From: Pseudopedobacter alpinus
Lineage (GTDB): Bacteria > Bacteroidota > Bacteroidia > Sphingobacteriales > Sphingobacteriaceae
NCBI RefSeq assembly: GCF_042684645.1
Contig: NZ_JBHULV010000028.1
Coordinates: 62,001 to 126,000 of the forward strand
Direction of reading: 5' to 3'
DNA length: 64,000 nt
In this document: positions 43,739 through 52,978 of the stretch, piece after piece
Numbering within the stretch: position 1 is the first letter of the stretch
Layout: each line of letters opens with the position of its first letter
Made by a program: the position numbers and the translations under genes
Notes under the pieces: generated by a model
Told to the model about the DNA's origin: nothing
Databases searched by the model: none
What the model saw: the letters and a program-made list of their open reading frames with translations, nothing else

Positions 43739-44446
43739 TTATTTATTTTCGAATTTAAAAACATCACCAAGTTTTTCATCGGAATTAAAAGAAACATCTA
43801 AATCTTTGATGATGCCTGTTTCTAAACTATAAGCCCAACCATGAACGCTTAATTCTTGCCCTTGGTTCCATGCATTTTGTATGGTGCTGGTTTTACAAAG
43901 GTTGTAAACGTTTTCTATTACATTTAGTTCCACAAGTTTTTTACCTCTCTCCTCTTTATTTTCAATATTATCCAAAACAGAAGAGTGTGTTCTGTAAACA
44001 TCCTTAATATGACGCAGCCAATTATCAATTAAACCAAGCTGCTGGTTGCCCATTGCTGCCAATACACCGCCGCACCCGTAATGGCCACAAACTATTACAT
44101 GTTTAACTTTTAAAACAGCAACTGCATAGTCTAAAACACTTAACATGTTCATATCTGTATGGATAACCATATTTGCAATATTTCTATGTACAAAAATATC
44201 GCCTGGGTTAGTACCTGTAATTTGGTTTGCAGGCACACGGCTATCAGCACATCCAATCCATAAAATTGGAGGTGTTTGTCCTTGCGCTAACTTTTTAAAA
44301 TAATCTTTATCTTCTTTAAGCGTTTCGGCTACCCAATCTTTATTCCACTTTAAAAGATTATCATAGCTTATTTCTTTACTATCATGACCAACAGATACAT
44401 TTTTTGTTTCTCTTGATCCTACTTTGTTTTCTTCTTTATTAGACAT
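43739..44446 (-). CDS. can: Beta-class carbonic anhydrase
   Basis: A 235-residue beta-carbonic anhydrase. Zinc ligands are in WIGCADSRVPANQI (Cys, Asp-Arg pair) and VIVCGHYGCGGVLAAMG (His, Cys). It interconverts CO2 and bicarbonate in the cytoplasm. The ATG at 44446 is chosen over an upstream TTG. The start overlaps the end of the SulP transporter by eight bases, so the two are made together, which suggests that the transporter moves bicarbonate. Confidence 0.94.
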   Translation of the reverse strand: MSNKEENKVGSRETKNVSVGHDSKEISYDNLLKWNKDWVAETLKEDKDYFKKLAQGQTPPILWIGCADSRVPANQITGTNPGDIFVHRNIANMVIHTDMNMLSVLDYAVAVLKVKHVIVCGHYGCGGVLAAMGNQQLGLIDNWLRHIKDVYRTHSSVLDNIENKEERGKKLVELNVIENVYNLCKTSTIQNAWNQGQELSVHGWAYSLETGIIKDLDVSFNSDEKLGDVFKFENK

Positions 44447-46049
44447 TTTCTTCAATTGGTTTAATTATTAAATCTTTTAATTTTGGCAATTCGTAAGAAC
44501 GTTTAATATTTACCAGTTCTACTTTAATATTCTTCGTATATGCGTTTTCTTGAAAGTCAAAAATGGCATCTAAAACATCTCTATCTATAAAGAGAGAATC
44601 TGTACCATCAATAATAACTGTTTTACCTGTAGGTAAATTAGTTAAAGTATATTGTATGGTACCTTTATTTAAAAAAGACACCTCTTGCGCTAATTTTATT
44701 CTAATAAAATTGTTTCCTTGTGAACGATCTATGGTGTAGAAATACGGATTTCTATAATTTGTACGTAACAAAAAGATAATCCCAACCGCTAAACCAATAC
44801 TTACACCTATAAGTAAATCTGTAAATACTACAGCCAATACGGTTACCATAAAAGGGATAAATTGGTCTTTACCATCTTTCCACATTTTAGTAAATAAACT
44901 AAACTTCGCTAATTTATACCCTACCATTAATAAAATTGCAGCTAAACAAGATAGTGGAATTTGATTGATAAGTGATGGTAACAGCAATACTGATAACATT
45001 AAAAATACCCCATGAAATATTGCGGACATTTTTGTTCTACCTCCAGAATTCACATTGGCAGATGAACGAACAATTACAGCTGTCATAGGTAATCCACCTA
45101 CTAAACCAGCAATACTGTTTCCAATACCTTGAGCTATTAATTCTCTATTTGTTGGCGAAACTCTTTTTATAGGGTCAATTTTATCAACCGCTTCTAAACT
45201 TAATAAGGTCTCTAAAGAAGCTACAATAGCAATTGTTATTGCAACCGTCCAAATTTTTGGATTAAGAAATTGGCTGAAATCTGGAAATAGAAATAGCCCT
45301 TTAAAATCGGTTAAGCTTTCAACAACTGGTATTTGTACTAAATGATCACCACTTAAAGAGTAAGCAGTACCTTGAAATGCTGTTGCTAACAATATCCCCA
45401 ATGCAACTACGATTAGCGGAGCTGGAATAATAGCTAGTTTTTTGACTTTTGGCCATAAAATAAGTACCGCCATTGATACTACAGAAATTATAACAGCTCC
45501 GTAATTAAACTTTGAAAAAGCAGAAATTATAGCAGAAAAAGTATTTTCTGAATCAGGTTGCGCAAAATTTTGGTCTCCTTCAAAATCGGCATCATAACCA
45601 ACTGCGTGAGGCAATTGTTTCAAGATTAAAATAATACCAATAGCTGCAAGCATTCCTATAATAACACTATTGGGAAAATAATTTCCAATTGTACCTGCTT
45701 TTAAAATCCCTAATATAACTTGAAAAATACCAGCAATAAAAACAGCTAATAAAAAGGCGTCAAATGCGCCCAAATCTGTTATTGCGGTTAAAACAATTAC
45801 GGTTAAACCAGCAGCAGGCCCACTAACACTTAATTGAGACCCACTAAAACTTGCTACTACAATACCGCCAATAATACCACTTAGTATTCCAGAGAAAAGC
45901 GGTGCACCAGAGGCTAAAGCTATACCTAAACATAATGGTAAAGCCACTAAAAAAACCACCAATCCTGCGGGTAAATCTTTTTTTAGATTTTTCCCTAAAA
46001 AATATTTCTTTAAACCGTTACCAGTCAAAGAATCATCTTGATCTATCAT
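44439..46049 (-). CDS. SulP-family anion transporter with STAS domain
   Basis: A 536-residue inner-membrane protein with the SLC26/SulP layout: about 12 to 14 helices in residues 25-440 and a short C-terminal STAS domain (TGKTVIIDGTDSLFIDRDVLDAIFDF). The start DLPAGLVVFLVALPLCLGIALASGAP and QLSVSGPAAGLTVIV are typical. SulP proteins carry sulfate, bicarbonate or other anions. The overlapping carbonic anhydrase favours bicarbonate (BicA-like) uptake, an inference from context. Confidence 0.92.
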   Translation of the reverse strand: MIDQDDSLTGNGLKKYFLGKNLKKDLPAGLVVFLVALPLCLGIALASGAPLFSGILSGIIGGIVVASFSGSQLSVSGPAAGLTVIVLTAITDLGAFDAFLLAVFIAGIFQVILGILKAGTIGNYFPNSVIIGMLAAIGIILILKQLPHAVGYDADFEGDQNFAQPDSENTFSAIISAFSKFNYGAVIISVVSMAVLILWPKVKKLAIIPAPLIVVALGILLATAFQGTAYSLSGDHLVQIPVVESLTDFKGLFLFPDFSQFLNPKIWTVAITIAIVASLETLLSLEAVDKIDPIKRVSPTNRELIAQGIGNSIAGLVGGLPMTAVIVRSSANVNSGGRTKMSAIFHGVFLMLSVLLLPSLINQIPLSCLAAILLMVGYKLAKFSLFTKMWKDGKDQFIPFMVTVLAVVFTDLLIGVSIGLAVGIIFLLRTNYRNPYFYTIDRSQGNNFIRIKLAQEVSFLNKGTIQYTLTNLPTGKTVIIDGTDSLFIDRDVLDAIFDFQENAYTKNIKVELVNIKRSYELPKLKDLIIKPIEENV

Positions 46050-46095
46050 CTTACTTTAAATTAAAAATTTGTATTGTACTTAATTTGAGAAAAAA

Positions 46096-46437
46096 TTAAG
46101 CCTGATTTGGAGGTGGTGTGGGTACTCTTGGAAAGTACAATTTCGTGTATTTTTTAGAAAGAAAATGATAATCCAAAACTTCATCAACTATCACATAACC
46201 ATTACAAAGATGGTAGGTATGTATAAAATCTCCGTTTTTCTTTAAAGTTTGTTTTAAATCTTTTCCAGGTTTCCCAGCGTCCTTAGTTTCATTTTCTAAT
46301 TCTAACTGAAATATTGCTGCACTAACTATCGTCTTTTCTAAATCAAAAACAATTGGCACTATAGAAATAATCATTTTCAGCGTAAAGATGAAAATGAACA
46401 AGTTACAGTATAACAATATTTTGACTTTATTATTCAT
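46096..46437 (-). CDS. Hypothetical protein with one N-terminal membrane helix
   Basis: A 113-residue protein I do not recognise. One strong hydrophobic segment (about residues 7-30) could be a membrane anchor or an uncleaved signal; the rest is soluble and ends in a proline-rich FPRVPTPPPNQA. There is no catalytic motif. It lies 46 bases upstream of the SulP transporter gene on the same strand and may share its transcript. An accessory role to the transporter is only a guess. Confidence 0.55.
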   Translation of the reverse strand: MNNKVKILLYCNLFIFIFTLKMIISIVPIVFDLEKTIVSAAIFQLELENETKDAGKPGKDLKQTLKKNGDFIHTYHLCNGYVIVDEVLDYHFLSKKYTKLYFPRVPTPPPNQA

Positions 46438-46612
46438 TTTTTAAATGATAACTATAAATAGTTTTAATGCAAAACTAATAAAAACTTGATTTATTGTGTT
46501 AAAAATTTGTAGAATTTATATCATAAAATAAGTGGTTAGCTCTAAAGTTTGGCTAAATTATTTGATTGGGAATATTTTTTATAATTTCACAAAAAGCCAG
46601 AAACAGTAAATT

Positions 46613-48154
46613 TTGAGTAAAAAATTAGAACTATTGAACGCCAAAAGAGAAGCAGCTTTTCTTGGTGGTGGAAAAAAAAGAATTGAAAGTCAGCACAATA
46701 AAGGTAAACTAACTGCTCGTGAGCGATTACATTTTTTAATGGATGAAGGCTCTTTTGAAGAGATAGGAATGTTTGTTGCACATCGCTCTAAAGATTTTGG
46801 AATGCAAAATGAACATTACCCTGGAGATGGTGTAGTTACTGGGTATGGCACTATCAATGGAAGACTTACTTACGTTTTCTCGCAAGATTTTACAGTTTTT
46901 GGAGGTTCGCTATCTGAAACTCATGCAGAAAAAATATGCAAAATAATGGATATGGCCATGAAAAATGGTGCCCCAATTATTGGTTTAAATGATAGTGGAG
47001 GTGCCAGAATACAAGAAGGCGTAGTTTCTTTAGGTGGCTATGCGGATATTTTTTATAAAAACACCATGGCTTCTGGGGTTATTCCGCAGTTATCGGCAAT
47101 TATGGGTCCTTGTGCGGGTGGTGCAGTTTATTCGCCGGCTATTACCGATTTTATTTTAATGGTAGAAAACACCTCTTATATGTTTGTAACTGGGCCAAAT
47201 GTGGTAAAAACTGTAACCCACGAAGAGGTTACTGCCGAAGAATTAGGTGGCGCAAATACGCATGCTACAAAATCTGGAGTAACTCATTTTGCTTGCACAA
47301 ATGAGATTGAAGCAATTAATCATTTAAAAAAATTATTGAGCTATTTACCTCAAAATTGTGAAGAGCAAGCTCCATTTGATGATTATGAAAGCGGAAACGA
47401 ATCTCGCCATAAGCTAAATGAAATAATGCCAGAAAATGCCAATCAACCTTATGATATTAGAGAAGTTATTTCAGAAGTTATTGATAATGATACTTTTTTA
47501 GAAGTTCATAAAGATTTTGCAGAAAATATTGTGGTAGGCTTTGCCCGTTTAGCAGGAAGAAGTATAGGAATTGTAGCAAATCAACCCGCTTTTTTAGCAG
47601 GAGTTTTAGATATAAATTCATCAACTAAAGCAGCAAGATTTGTACGTTTTTGTGATAGTTTTAATATTCCGCTGTTAGTATTTGAAGATGTCCCAGGTTT
47701 TTTACCAGGTACAGACCAAGAGTGGAATGCCATTATTACCAACGGTGCTAAATTATTGTATGCTTTTTGCGAAGCTACTGTTCCAAGAGTTACCGTAATT
47801 ACTCGTAAAGCTTATGGTGGTGCTTATGATGTAATGAACTCAAAACATATTGGTGCAGATATGAATTACGCTTGGCCGAGTGCAGAAATTGCGGTAATGG
47901 GTGCAAAAGGAGCTGCAGAAATCATTTTTAAAAGAGAAATTGCAAAAGCAGAAAACCCTCAAGAAAAATGGTTAGAGAAAGAAAAAGAATATTCAGATAT
48001 TTTTGCAAATCCGTATAGGGCAGCAGAAAGAGGTTTTATTGACGAGGTAATTGAACCTGCCCAAACCAGGAGTAAATTGATAAAAGCTTTTAAAATGTTA
48101 GAGAATAAGGTAGTAAATAACCCTAGGAAGAAGCATGGTAATATACCTTTATAA
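46613..48154 (+). CDS. Acyl-CoA carboxylase carboxyltransferase (beta) subunit
   Basis: A 513-residue carboxyltransferase of the propionyl/acetyl-CoA carboxylase type with two crotonase-like halves. Marks are GGKKRIESQHNKGKLTARER at the start, GAPIIGLNDSGGARIQEGV and GPCAGGAVYSPA in the first half, DVPGFLPGTDQEWNAI and RKAYGGAYDVMNSKHIGAD in the second. It transfers carboxyl from biotin to an acyl-CoA, most likely propionyl-CoA. The biotin-carrier subunits are not in the window. The start seems to be TTG at 46613: it gives the standard N-terminus and no ATG is in a suitable place. Confidence 0.93.
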   Translation: MSKKLELLNAKREAAFLGGGKKRIESQHNKGKLTARERLHFLMDEGSFEEIGMFVAHRSKDFGMQNEHYPGDGVVTGYGTINGRLTYVFSQDFTVFGGSLSETHAEKICKIMDMAMKNGAPIIGLNDSGGARIQEGVVSLGGYADIFYKNTMASGVIPQLSAIMGPCAGGAVYSPAITDFILMVENTSYMFVTGPNVVKTVTHEEVTAEELGGANTHATKSGVTHFACTNEIEAINHLKKLLSYLPQNCEEQAPFDDYESGNESRHKLNEIMPENANQPYDIREVISEVIDNDTFLEVHKDFAENIVVGFARLAGRSIGIVANQPAFLAGVLDINSSTKAARFVRFCDSFNIPLLVFEDVPGFLPGTDQEWNAIITNGAKLLYAFCEATVPRVTVITRKAYGGAYDVMNSKHIGADMNYAWPSAEIAVMGAKGAAEIIFKREIAKAENPQEKWLEKEKEYSDIFANPYRAAERGFIDEVIEPAQTRSKLIKAFKMLENKVVNNPRKKHGNIPL

Positions 48155-48159
48155 ATTAA

Positions 48160-48576
48160 ATGAGACCTCAATATATAGAACAAATAACCCAAGAATTAAC
48201 TTGGAAATTAAGGCAAAAAGAACTTTATCCTAATTTACCTATTGATGCCATAAAACTCTCCGAAGACGATTTAGGTACACATTTGGGTTTATTTTATGAA
48301 AATAAATTAGTTACCGTTGTTTCATTGTTTGAAAAAGACAATCAACTACAACTTAGAAAATTAGCAACTGACAGCAAATACCAAAATAAAGGTTTAGGCA
48401 CTGAAATAATGAATTACGTTTTAGCTTATGCCAAAGAAAAAAACTTAGAAAAAGTTTGGTGTAATGCCCGTAGTACAGCCACAAAATTTTATTTAAAATT
48501 AGGTTTCATAAGTACAGAGAGTTACTTTACCAGAGATGGAGTTGATTTTGTAATTATGGAGAAGAATATTTTATAA
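48160..48576 (+). CDS. GNAT-family N-acetyltransferase
   Basis: A 138-residue GCN5-related acetyltransferase. The acetyl-CoA loop is in KYQNKGLGTEIMNYVLAYAKE, and VWCNARSTATKFYLKLGFISTE is the usual C-terminal motif. It is close to ElaA/YjaB-like small GNATs. The acceptor is unknown. The gene starts five bases after the carboxylase and is probably in its transcript. Confidence 0.88.
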   Translation: MRPQYIEQITQELTWKLRQKELYPNLPIDAIKLSEDDLGTHLGLFYENKLVTVVSLFEKDNQLQLRKLATDSKYQNKGLGTEIMNYVLAYAKEKNLEKVWCNARSTATKFYLKLGFISTESYFTRDGVDFVIMEKNIL

Positions 48577-48584
48577 TCATATTT

Positions 48585-48592
48585 TAACTTTG
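48585..48592 (+). promoter_or_regulatory. -7 promoter box of ruvB
   Basis: TAACTTTG matches TAnnTTTG exactly, 37 bases before the ruvB start. Confidence 0.5.
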
Positions 48593-48629
48593 TACTAAAA
48601 ACAAAAAGTGATTTTACTATCTTGATGCC

Positions 48630-49652
48630 ATGAATGAAAATTTAGATCCTAACACAGAAAACCTAACTCCAACGGATAAGGAGATAGAAAAAGTGCTTAG
48701 GCCACAGGAGTTTGAAGATTTTACCGGACAAGAAAAAATATTAGAAAACTTAAGAATTTTTGTTCAGGCAGCAAAATTACGCGGCGAAGCATTAGATCAT
48801 GTGCTTTTACATGGCCCTCCAGGTTTAGGAAAAACCACCCTTTCTCACATTATAGCCAATGAAATGGGTGTGGGTATAAAAATAACCAGCGGCCCAGTTT
48901 TAGATAAACCTGGAGATTTAGCAGGCTTATTAACCAATTTAGATGCCGGCGATATTTTATTTATTGATGAAATTCATAGGTTAAGTCCACTTGTTGAAGA
49001 GTATTTATACTCGGCAATGGAAGATTTTAAAATTGATATTATGTTAGAAACAGGTCCAAATGCAAGGTCTGTGCAAATATCTTTAAATCCTTTCACACTA
49101 GTTGGTGCAACCACTCGCTCTGGTTTACTAACATCGCCTTTAAGAGCAAGGTTTGGTATAAATTCTCGCTTACAATATTATGATGCAAAATTACTTACAA
49201 CTATTGTTTTAAGATCTTCCCAAATATTAAAAACTCCTATTACTGATGAAGCTGCTTTTGAAATAGCCCGCCGAAGTAGGGGAACGCCACGTATTGCAAA
49301 CGCACTTTTGCGCCGTACTAGAGATTTTGCTCAAATAAAAGGTAACGGAAGTATTGAACCGGAAATTGCAAAATATGCATTAAATGCGTTAAATGTTGAT
49401 GAACACGGTTTAGACGAAATGGACAACCGTATTTTAAGTGCAATTATAGATAAATTTAAAGGTGGCCCAGTTGGCTTAAAAACCATTGCAACCGCCGTTG
49501 GAGAAGATGAAGGCACTATTGAAGAGGTTTACGAACCGTTTTTAATACAAGAAGGTTATTTAATGCGAACTTCAAGAGGACGTGAAGCTACTGAAAGCGC
49601 ATACCTACATTTGGGTAAAATGAAATTAGGTAGTACCGGAACACTTTTTTAG
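48630..49652 (+). CDS. ruvB: Holliday junction branch migration ATPase
   Basis: A 340-residue RuvB of standard length. AAA+ motifs are Walker A GPPGLGKTTLSH, Walker B ILFIDEIHRL, sensor 1 LVGATTRSGLLTSPLRARFG and sensor 2 RGTPRIANALLRRTRDFA. The winged-helix domain follows, with GPVGLKTIATAVGEDEGTIEEVYEPFLIQ. Hexamers drive branch migration with RuvA at Holliday junctions. ruvA and ruvC are not in the window. Confidence 0.98.
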   Translation: MNENLDPNTENLTPTDKEIEKVLRPQEFEDFTGQEKILENLRIFVQAAKLRGEALDHVLLHGPPGLGKTTLSHIIANEMGVGIKITSGPVLDKPGDLAGLLTNLDAGDILFIDEIHRLSPLVEEYLYSAMEDFKIDIMLETGPNARSVQISLNPFTLVGATTRSGLLTSPLRARFGINSRLQYYDAKLLTTIVLRSSQILKTPITDEAAFEIARRSRGTPRIANALLRRTRDFAQIKGNGSIEPEIAKYALNALNVDEHGLDEMDNRILSAIIDKFKGGPVGLKTIATAVGEDEGTIEEVYEPFLIQEGYLMRTSRGREATESAYLHLGKMKLGSTGTLF

Positions 49653-49678
49653 ATTATATAAATTATTATATTAGCCAC

Positions 49679-50314
49679 ATGCAAGCACACAATTTTGATG
49701 TAGATTTCACTACACCTTCTACTAAGCAAAAAATAAAAATCAACAAAGATTTTATTGAAGTTAATAACGATAAAATAGCCTGTGAAGACGTTAAAGCTGT
49801 TAAATATGGCGTGTCGTTATTAGGAGGCGTTAAAAATCCTTCTGGTAAAGAATATACTATTGATATACTAAGTAAATCTGAAAAAACAATTAGTATCAGA
49901 TTTAAATCTACCAAAGTAGAAGAATTGTTAGAAGAAGACCACCACTACTACTATATCATGTCTGGTGTATGGCAGTACGTAAAAAAATATTTAGTGAGTA
50001 ATTACATTGAAGCTTTAAACAATAAAGAAGGCTTTACAATTGCCAATACCAAAGTAATAAACGAAGGCTTTATGATGACCTATAAATCAGGATTTTTGTT
50101 TTGGAAAAAAGACAAAACAGAATTAGTACTTTGGAGTGATATTAAATACTACCTAAATAAAGGTATTCTAACTGTAGAAAGCTTAAGTAATAAAAACAAA
50201 AAAGCAACCTTTAGCTTACATAACGATTGGAATGCTGTAGTATTAAACACTTTAATGCACTACTTGTGGCAAGACCAAAGGAAAGATAAGTTGGCTAAAG
50301 GAAAAGCTATATAA
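49679..50314 (+). CDS. Hypothetical cytoplasmic protein of two PH-like halves
   Basis: A 211-residue protein I do not recognise. It has no signal peptide or membrane helix. The sequence suggests two beta-rich halves of about 95 residues, each containing an aromatic core near a conserved F(D/K)STKVEELLEED-like or TKVINEGFMMTYK strand. Pleckstrin-like folds look like this, but the call is tentative. It lies 26 bases after ruvB and ends at a strong terminator, so it is the last gene of that transcript. Confidence 0.6.
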   Translation: MQAHNFDVDFTTPSTKQKIKINKDFIEVNNDKIACEDVKAVKYGVSLLGGVKNPSGKEYTIDILSKSEKTISIRFKSTKVEELLEEDHHYYYIMSGVWQYVKKYLVSNYIEALNNKEGFTIANTKVINEGFMMTYKSGFLFWKKDKTELVLWSDIKYYLNKGILTVESLSNKNKKATFSLHNDWNAVVLNTLMHYLWQDQRKDKLAKGKAI

Positions 50315-50322
50315 AAACTCTG

Positions 50323-50357
50323 AAAAGCCGAATCAAATTAATTGATTCGGCTTTTTT
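50323..50357 (+). terminator. Intrinsic terminator of the ruvB transcript
   Basis: A 14-base arm with AAAAGCCGAATCAA (50323-50336) pairs perfectly with TTGATTCGGCTTTT (50342-50355), followed by more Ts. Confidence 0.9.
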
Positions 50358-50684
50358 ATTAAAGTTTTATAATAGATGAAAACAAAAAAATATCAGAAAC
50401 TTCACTACTAATTTTCAATCTGTTTAATTTTTTTGCTATAGAATGTAGTCTAATTTGTCAATAAACTGTAAAACCGAAACACTCTAAACCAATTGTAATT
50501 TGTGATACGAATTGCAAATTGGTTTAAAATCCTTGTTTAAACATTATTAAGCATTTTTTTATTCTTGTAAAAAATTAATATAAATTTTTTTTATGAGTTT
50601 TATAATTTTTAAAAATAATATTAATCAGTTATCCTCATTTACTTTTATCATATTAATTATTTAAAACAAGTTAAAAAAAACGAT
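50358..50684. other. AT-rich intergenic region before the SPFH gene
   Basis: No gene is seen in these 330 bases. They hold the inverted repeat at 50486-50525 and presumably the promoter of the SPFH gene, which I could not place. Confidence 0.5.
50486..50525. repeat. Intergenic 40-bp palindrome
   Basis: AAACCAATT (50486-50494) is mirrored by AATTGGTTT (50517-50525), and the inner GTAATT pairs with AATTGC apart from one G·U. It lies between the ruvB terminator and the SPFH gene and has no T-tract. Confidence 0.5.
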
Positions 50685-51446
50685 ATGAGAAATTTAAGTT
50701 TATTGCTAATTGTAGCTACAGTAGCTACTAGTTGCGCAGTTGTAAGACCAGGAGAAGTGGGTGTAAAACAAAACCTAGGTAAATTATCAAACAATGTGGT
50801 TACAACAGGTTCTGTTGGGTACAATCCGTTTACAAGTAAAGTAATAAAAGTACCCGTACAAACAAGAAATTTGGAACTAGCATTAAGTTTACCCAGTAAA
50901 GAGGGCTTAAGCATTCTTTCACAGATTTCTATTCTTTACCGGTTAGATGCCGAAAAAGTCCCAACCATCTTAAAAACTATTGGGTTAAATTATGAATCAA
51001 TTATTTCTAGCGTATTTCGTTCGGCATCGGCTGATATTTGTTCAAAATATTTCGCAAAAGATATGCACTCTGGCATGCGAGCAGAAATAGAGATGGAAAT
51101 AAAAAAGAAAATGGACGAAAATTTAGTTAAACAAGGAATCATAACTGAGGCAGTTTTAATGAAAAGTATTCAATTACCTGCAGGCTTAGCAAACTCTATT
51201 GAACAAAAACTACAAGCAGAGCAAGATGCGCTTAGAATGGTTTTTATTTTACAACAAGCTAAATTAGATGCTGATAGACAATTAATTGAAGCTACCGGAA
51301 CAAGAGATGCTCAAAAAATATTAGCAGAAGGATTAACTTCAGAAATCATTAAAATAAGAAGTATAGAAGCCTTTAATGAACTCGCAAAATCACCTAATGC
51401 AAAAATTATTATTACAGACGGCAAAGCACCATTTTTAATTCAATAA
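50685..51446 (+). CDS. SPFH/band 7 (prohibitin-like) lipoprotein
   Basis: A 253-residue protein with a lipobox (ATVATSC, cysteine near residue 17) and an SPFH/band 7 domain: VRPGEVGVKQNLGKLSN, ITEAVLMKSIQLPAGLANSIEQKL and a helical stretch rich in charged and Ala/Gln residues (EQDALRMVFILQQAKLDADRQ). Prohibitin-like proteins form membrane rings that scaffold proteases and transporters. A lipid anchor on the periplasmic side is less usual and would orient the domain outward. The gene stands alone and has a terminator hairpin after it. Confidence 0.85.
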   Translation: MRNLSLLLIVATVATSCAVVRPGEVGVKQNLGKLSNNVVTTGSVGYNPFTSKVIKVPVQTRNLELALSLPSKEGLSILSQISILYRLDAEKVPTILKTIGLNYESIISSVFRSASADICSKYFAKDMHSGMRAEIEMEIKKKMDENLVKQGIITEAVLMKSIQLPAGLANSIEQKLQAEQDALRMVFILQQAKLDADRQLIEATGTRDAQKILAEGLTSEIIKIRSIEAFNELAKSPNAKIIITDGKAPFLIQ

Positions 51447-51471
51447 ATATTCGTTTAGTTTTGGTTGCGGG

Positions 51472-51505
51472 AAGTCAAGTCTTAAAAAGCTTGGCTTTTC
51501 TTTTT
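51472..51505 (+). terminator. Probable terminator of the SPFH gene
   Basis: AAGTCAAG (51472-51479) pairs with CTTGGCTT (51490-51497) with one G·U, followed by TTCTTTTT. Confidence 0.6.
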
Positions 51506-51526
51506 GGAATTAATTTTTTAAAACAA

Positions 51527-52373
51527 TTAACCATTAATTATACCTCCTCTGTTTGGCTGTAAAAATAGACCATTAATGTATGACGCGTCATCAGACGCTA
51601 AAAATGTATAACAACCCGCTACCGCATCTGGCTCACCAGGCCTTCCCATGGGTGTGTTTTACCAAAATTTTCAACTTTTTTCTTATCAAATGTTGCGGTA
51701 ATTAATGGCGTCCAAATTGAACCTGGAGCTACAGCATTTACCCTGGTGCCTTTTTCGTTAAAAGACAAAGATAAAGACCTTGTAAAAGCAACAGTATCTC
51801 ATTTAGTTGATTAATAATCAAGCAATTATGGGTTGCCATGGTATGCAGTTACTCATGTAGTGTTAAATGATAGAACTTCCTTTTTAAGATATGATAAAGC
51901 AGCTTTTGGTAAAAAAACTATGAATATAATTAGTCTCAAACGTTTTCTTAAGTTGCTTCTCAGAAATATTTAAAATATTTTTCTGAGGATACTGTATTGT
52001 AGCATTATAAATAATACATCTAATCTTTTATACTTTTTGATGGTTTCTTTAATAATATCTTTACAATGTTGTTCTTTGCTAATATCACTAGAAATTAACA
52101 AGCATTTTACACCTTGCTTTTCAATTTCATCTCTTGTTTTTTTGGCATCTCAAGTTTCATCTAAATAGGATATTACTAAATTTTCCCTTCCCTAGCAAAA
52201 GCTAAATCAGCAGCTTTATCAAAACCACTATCTCCACCAGTTATTTTATACCACTTTATTTTTAAATTTTGAAAAAGGGTTAATTTTGGTTTTATACCTT
52301 GGTTAACCTTCATTTTAAACTCTTGCCTAAGTTGTTGACTTTGCGTTTCTTCTAATTTAGTTTTAGTTTTCAT
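51527..52373 (-). pseudogene. Decayed short-chain dehydrogenase/reductase gene
   Basis: Fragments of one SDR are readable in order on the minus strand. An N-terminal piece from 52373 ends KITGGDSGFDKAADLAFAREG, where the family has TGGDSGIG. A middle piece has EIEKQGVKCLLISSDISKEQHCKDII. A catalytic piece reads VTAYHGNP-stop-LLDY-stop-STK with the Tyr and Lys still spaced as YxxxK, then VAFTRSLSLSFNEKGTRVNA and APGSIWTPLI. The last piece, GRPGEPDAVAGCYTFLASDD and YINGLFLQPNRGG, sits in another frame after TFDKKKVENFGKTHPW. At least four in-frame stops, one frameshift near 51650 and loss of part of the middle (about 51910-52000) make it a clear pseudogene of the YhdF/YdaD-like stress dehydrogenase class. 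Confidence 0.88.
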
Positions 52374-52380
52374 ACATACT

Positions 52381-52854
52381 TTAAACGGATAGAATTATTG
52401 GTTTATACATGTAAAGAATTACTAAGCCAAATATTATATGGGCAATAACCAATTGTAGTAAATACAATTTTACATCAACTGTTAAAACATCATTATATAT
52501 TTTGATAACTACATACCAAACCAATGCACCTAATAAACCATTTGCCAAACCTAAAAATAGCCCGTTATACCAAATTGGTTTTAGTAATTGGTAATAATAT
52601 AAATGGATTAAGGTAAATAAATATCCAACAATGAAATGTAAAATAACTCCTAAAATGATGTTTAACCAAGATGGTGAGTCTTTAAGATGGTAATTAAAAA
52701 TTTTAGCTAAGTGAGAAGGTTCTACGAAATTTCTTTTTTTGGTAGATAGCACCATACTAAATACAGTTAGTGCCAAAGTTGATAAAACCGCTATGAAGAC
52801 AGGTTGCCAAGAACTATTAATTAAATTGTTTGCGTTGAGAATATTTTGAAGCAT
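52381..52854 (-). CDS. Four-helix membrane protein
   Basis: A 157-residue membrane protein with four hydrophobic helices (about 18-38, 65-88, 97-118 and 130-153). The charged loop KKRNFVEPSHLAKIFNYHLK follows the first helix. It resembles small uncharacterised Bacteroidota proteins often encoded beside general-stress genes; I cannot name a family. It lies seven bases upstream of the start of the decayed SDR gene and probably once formed an operon with it. Confidence 0.65.
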   Translation of the reverse strand: MLQNILNANNLINSSWQPVFIAVLSTLALTVFSMVLSTKKRNFVEPSHLAKIFNYHLKDSPSWLNIILGVILHFIVGYLFTLIHLYYYQLLKPIWYNGLFLGLANGLLGALVWYVVIKIYNDVLTVDVKLYLLQLVIAHIIFGLVILYMYKPIILSV

Positions 52855-52978
52855 AATGGTAAATGTTTTTTTTCAAAAACACAACAACCATTCCATTAAG
52901 AGAAATTTGAGGTTATTTATTTAAATTAAGCAAGCATTTAAAATTAGATATTCCTAGATAAACAAACTACCTTTAATT

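Noticed and set aside
49679..50314. Assignment of the gene after ruvB to a transport or polysaccharide function from its neighbours
   Set aside because: The neighbours are housekeeping genes of different pathways and the protein has no recognisable motif; I left it hypothetical.
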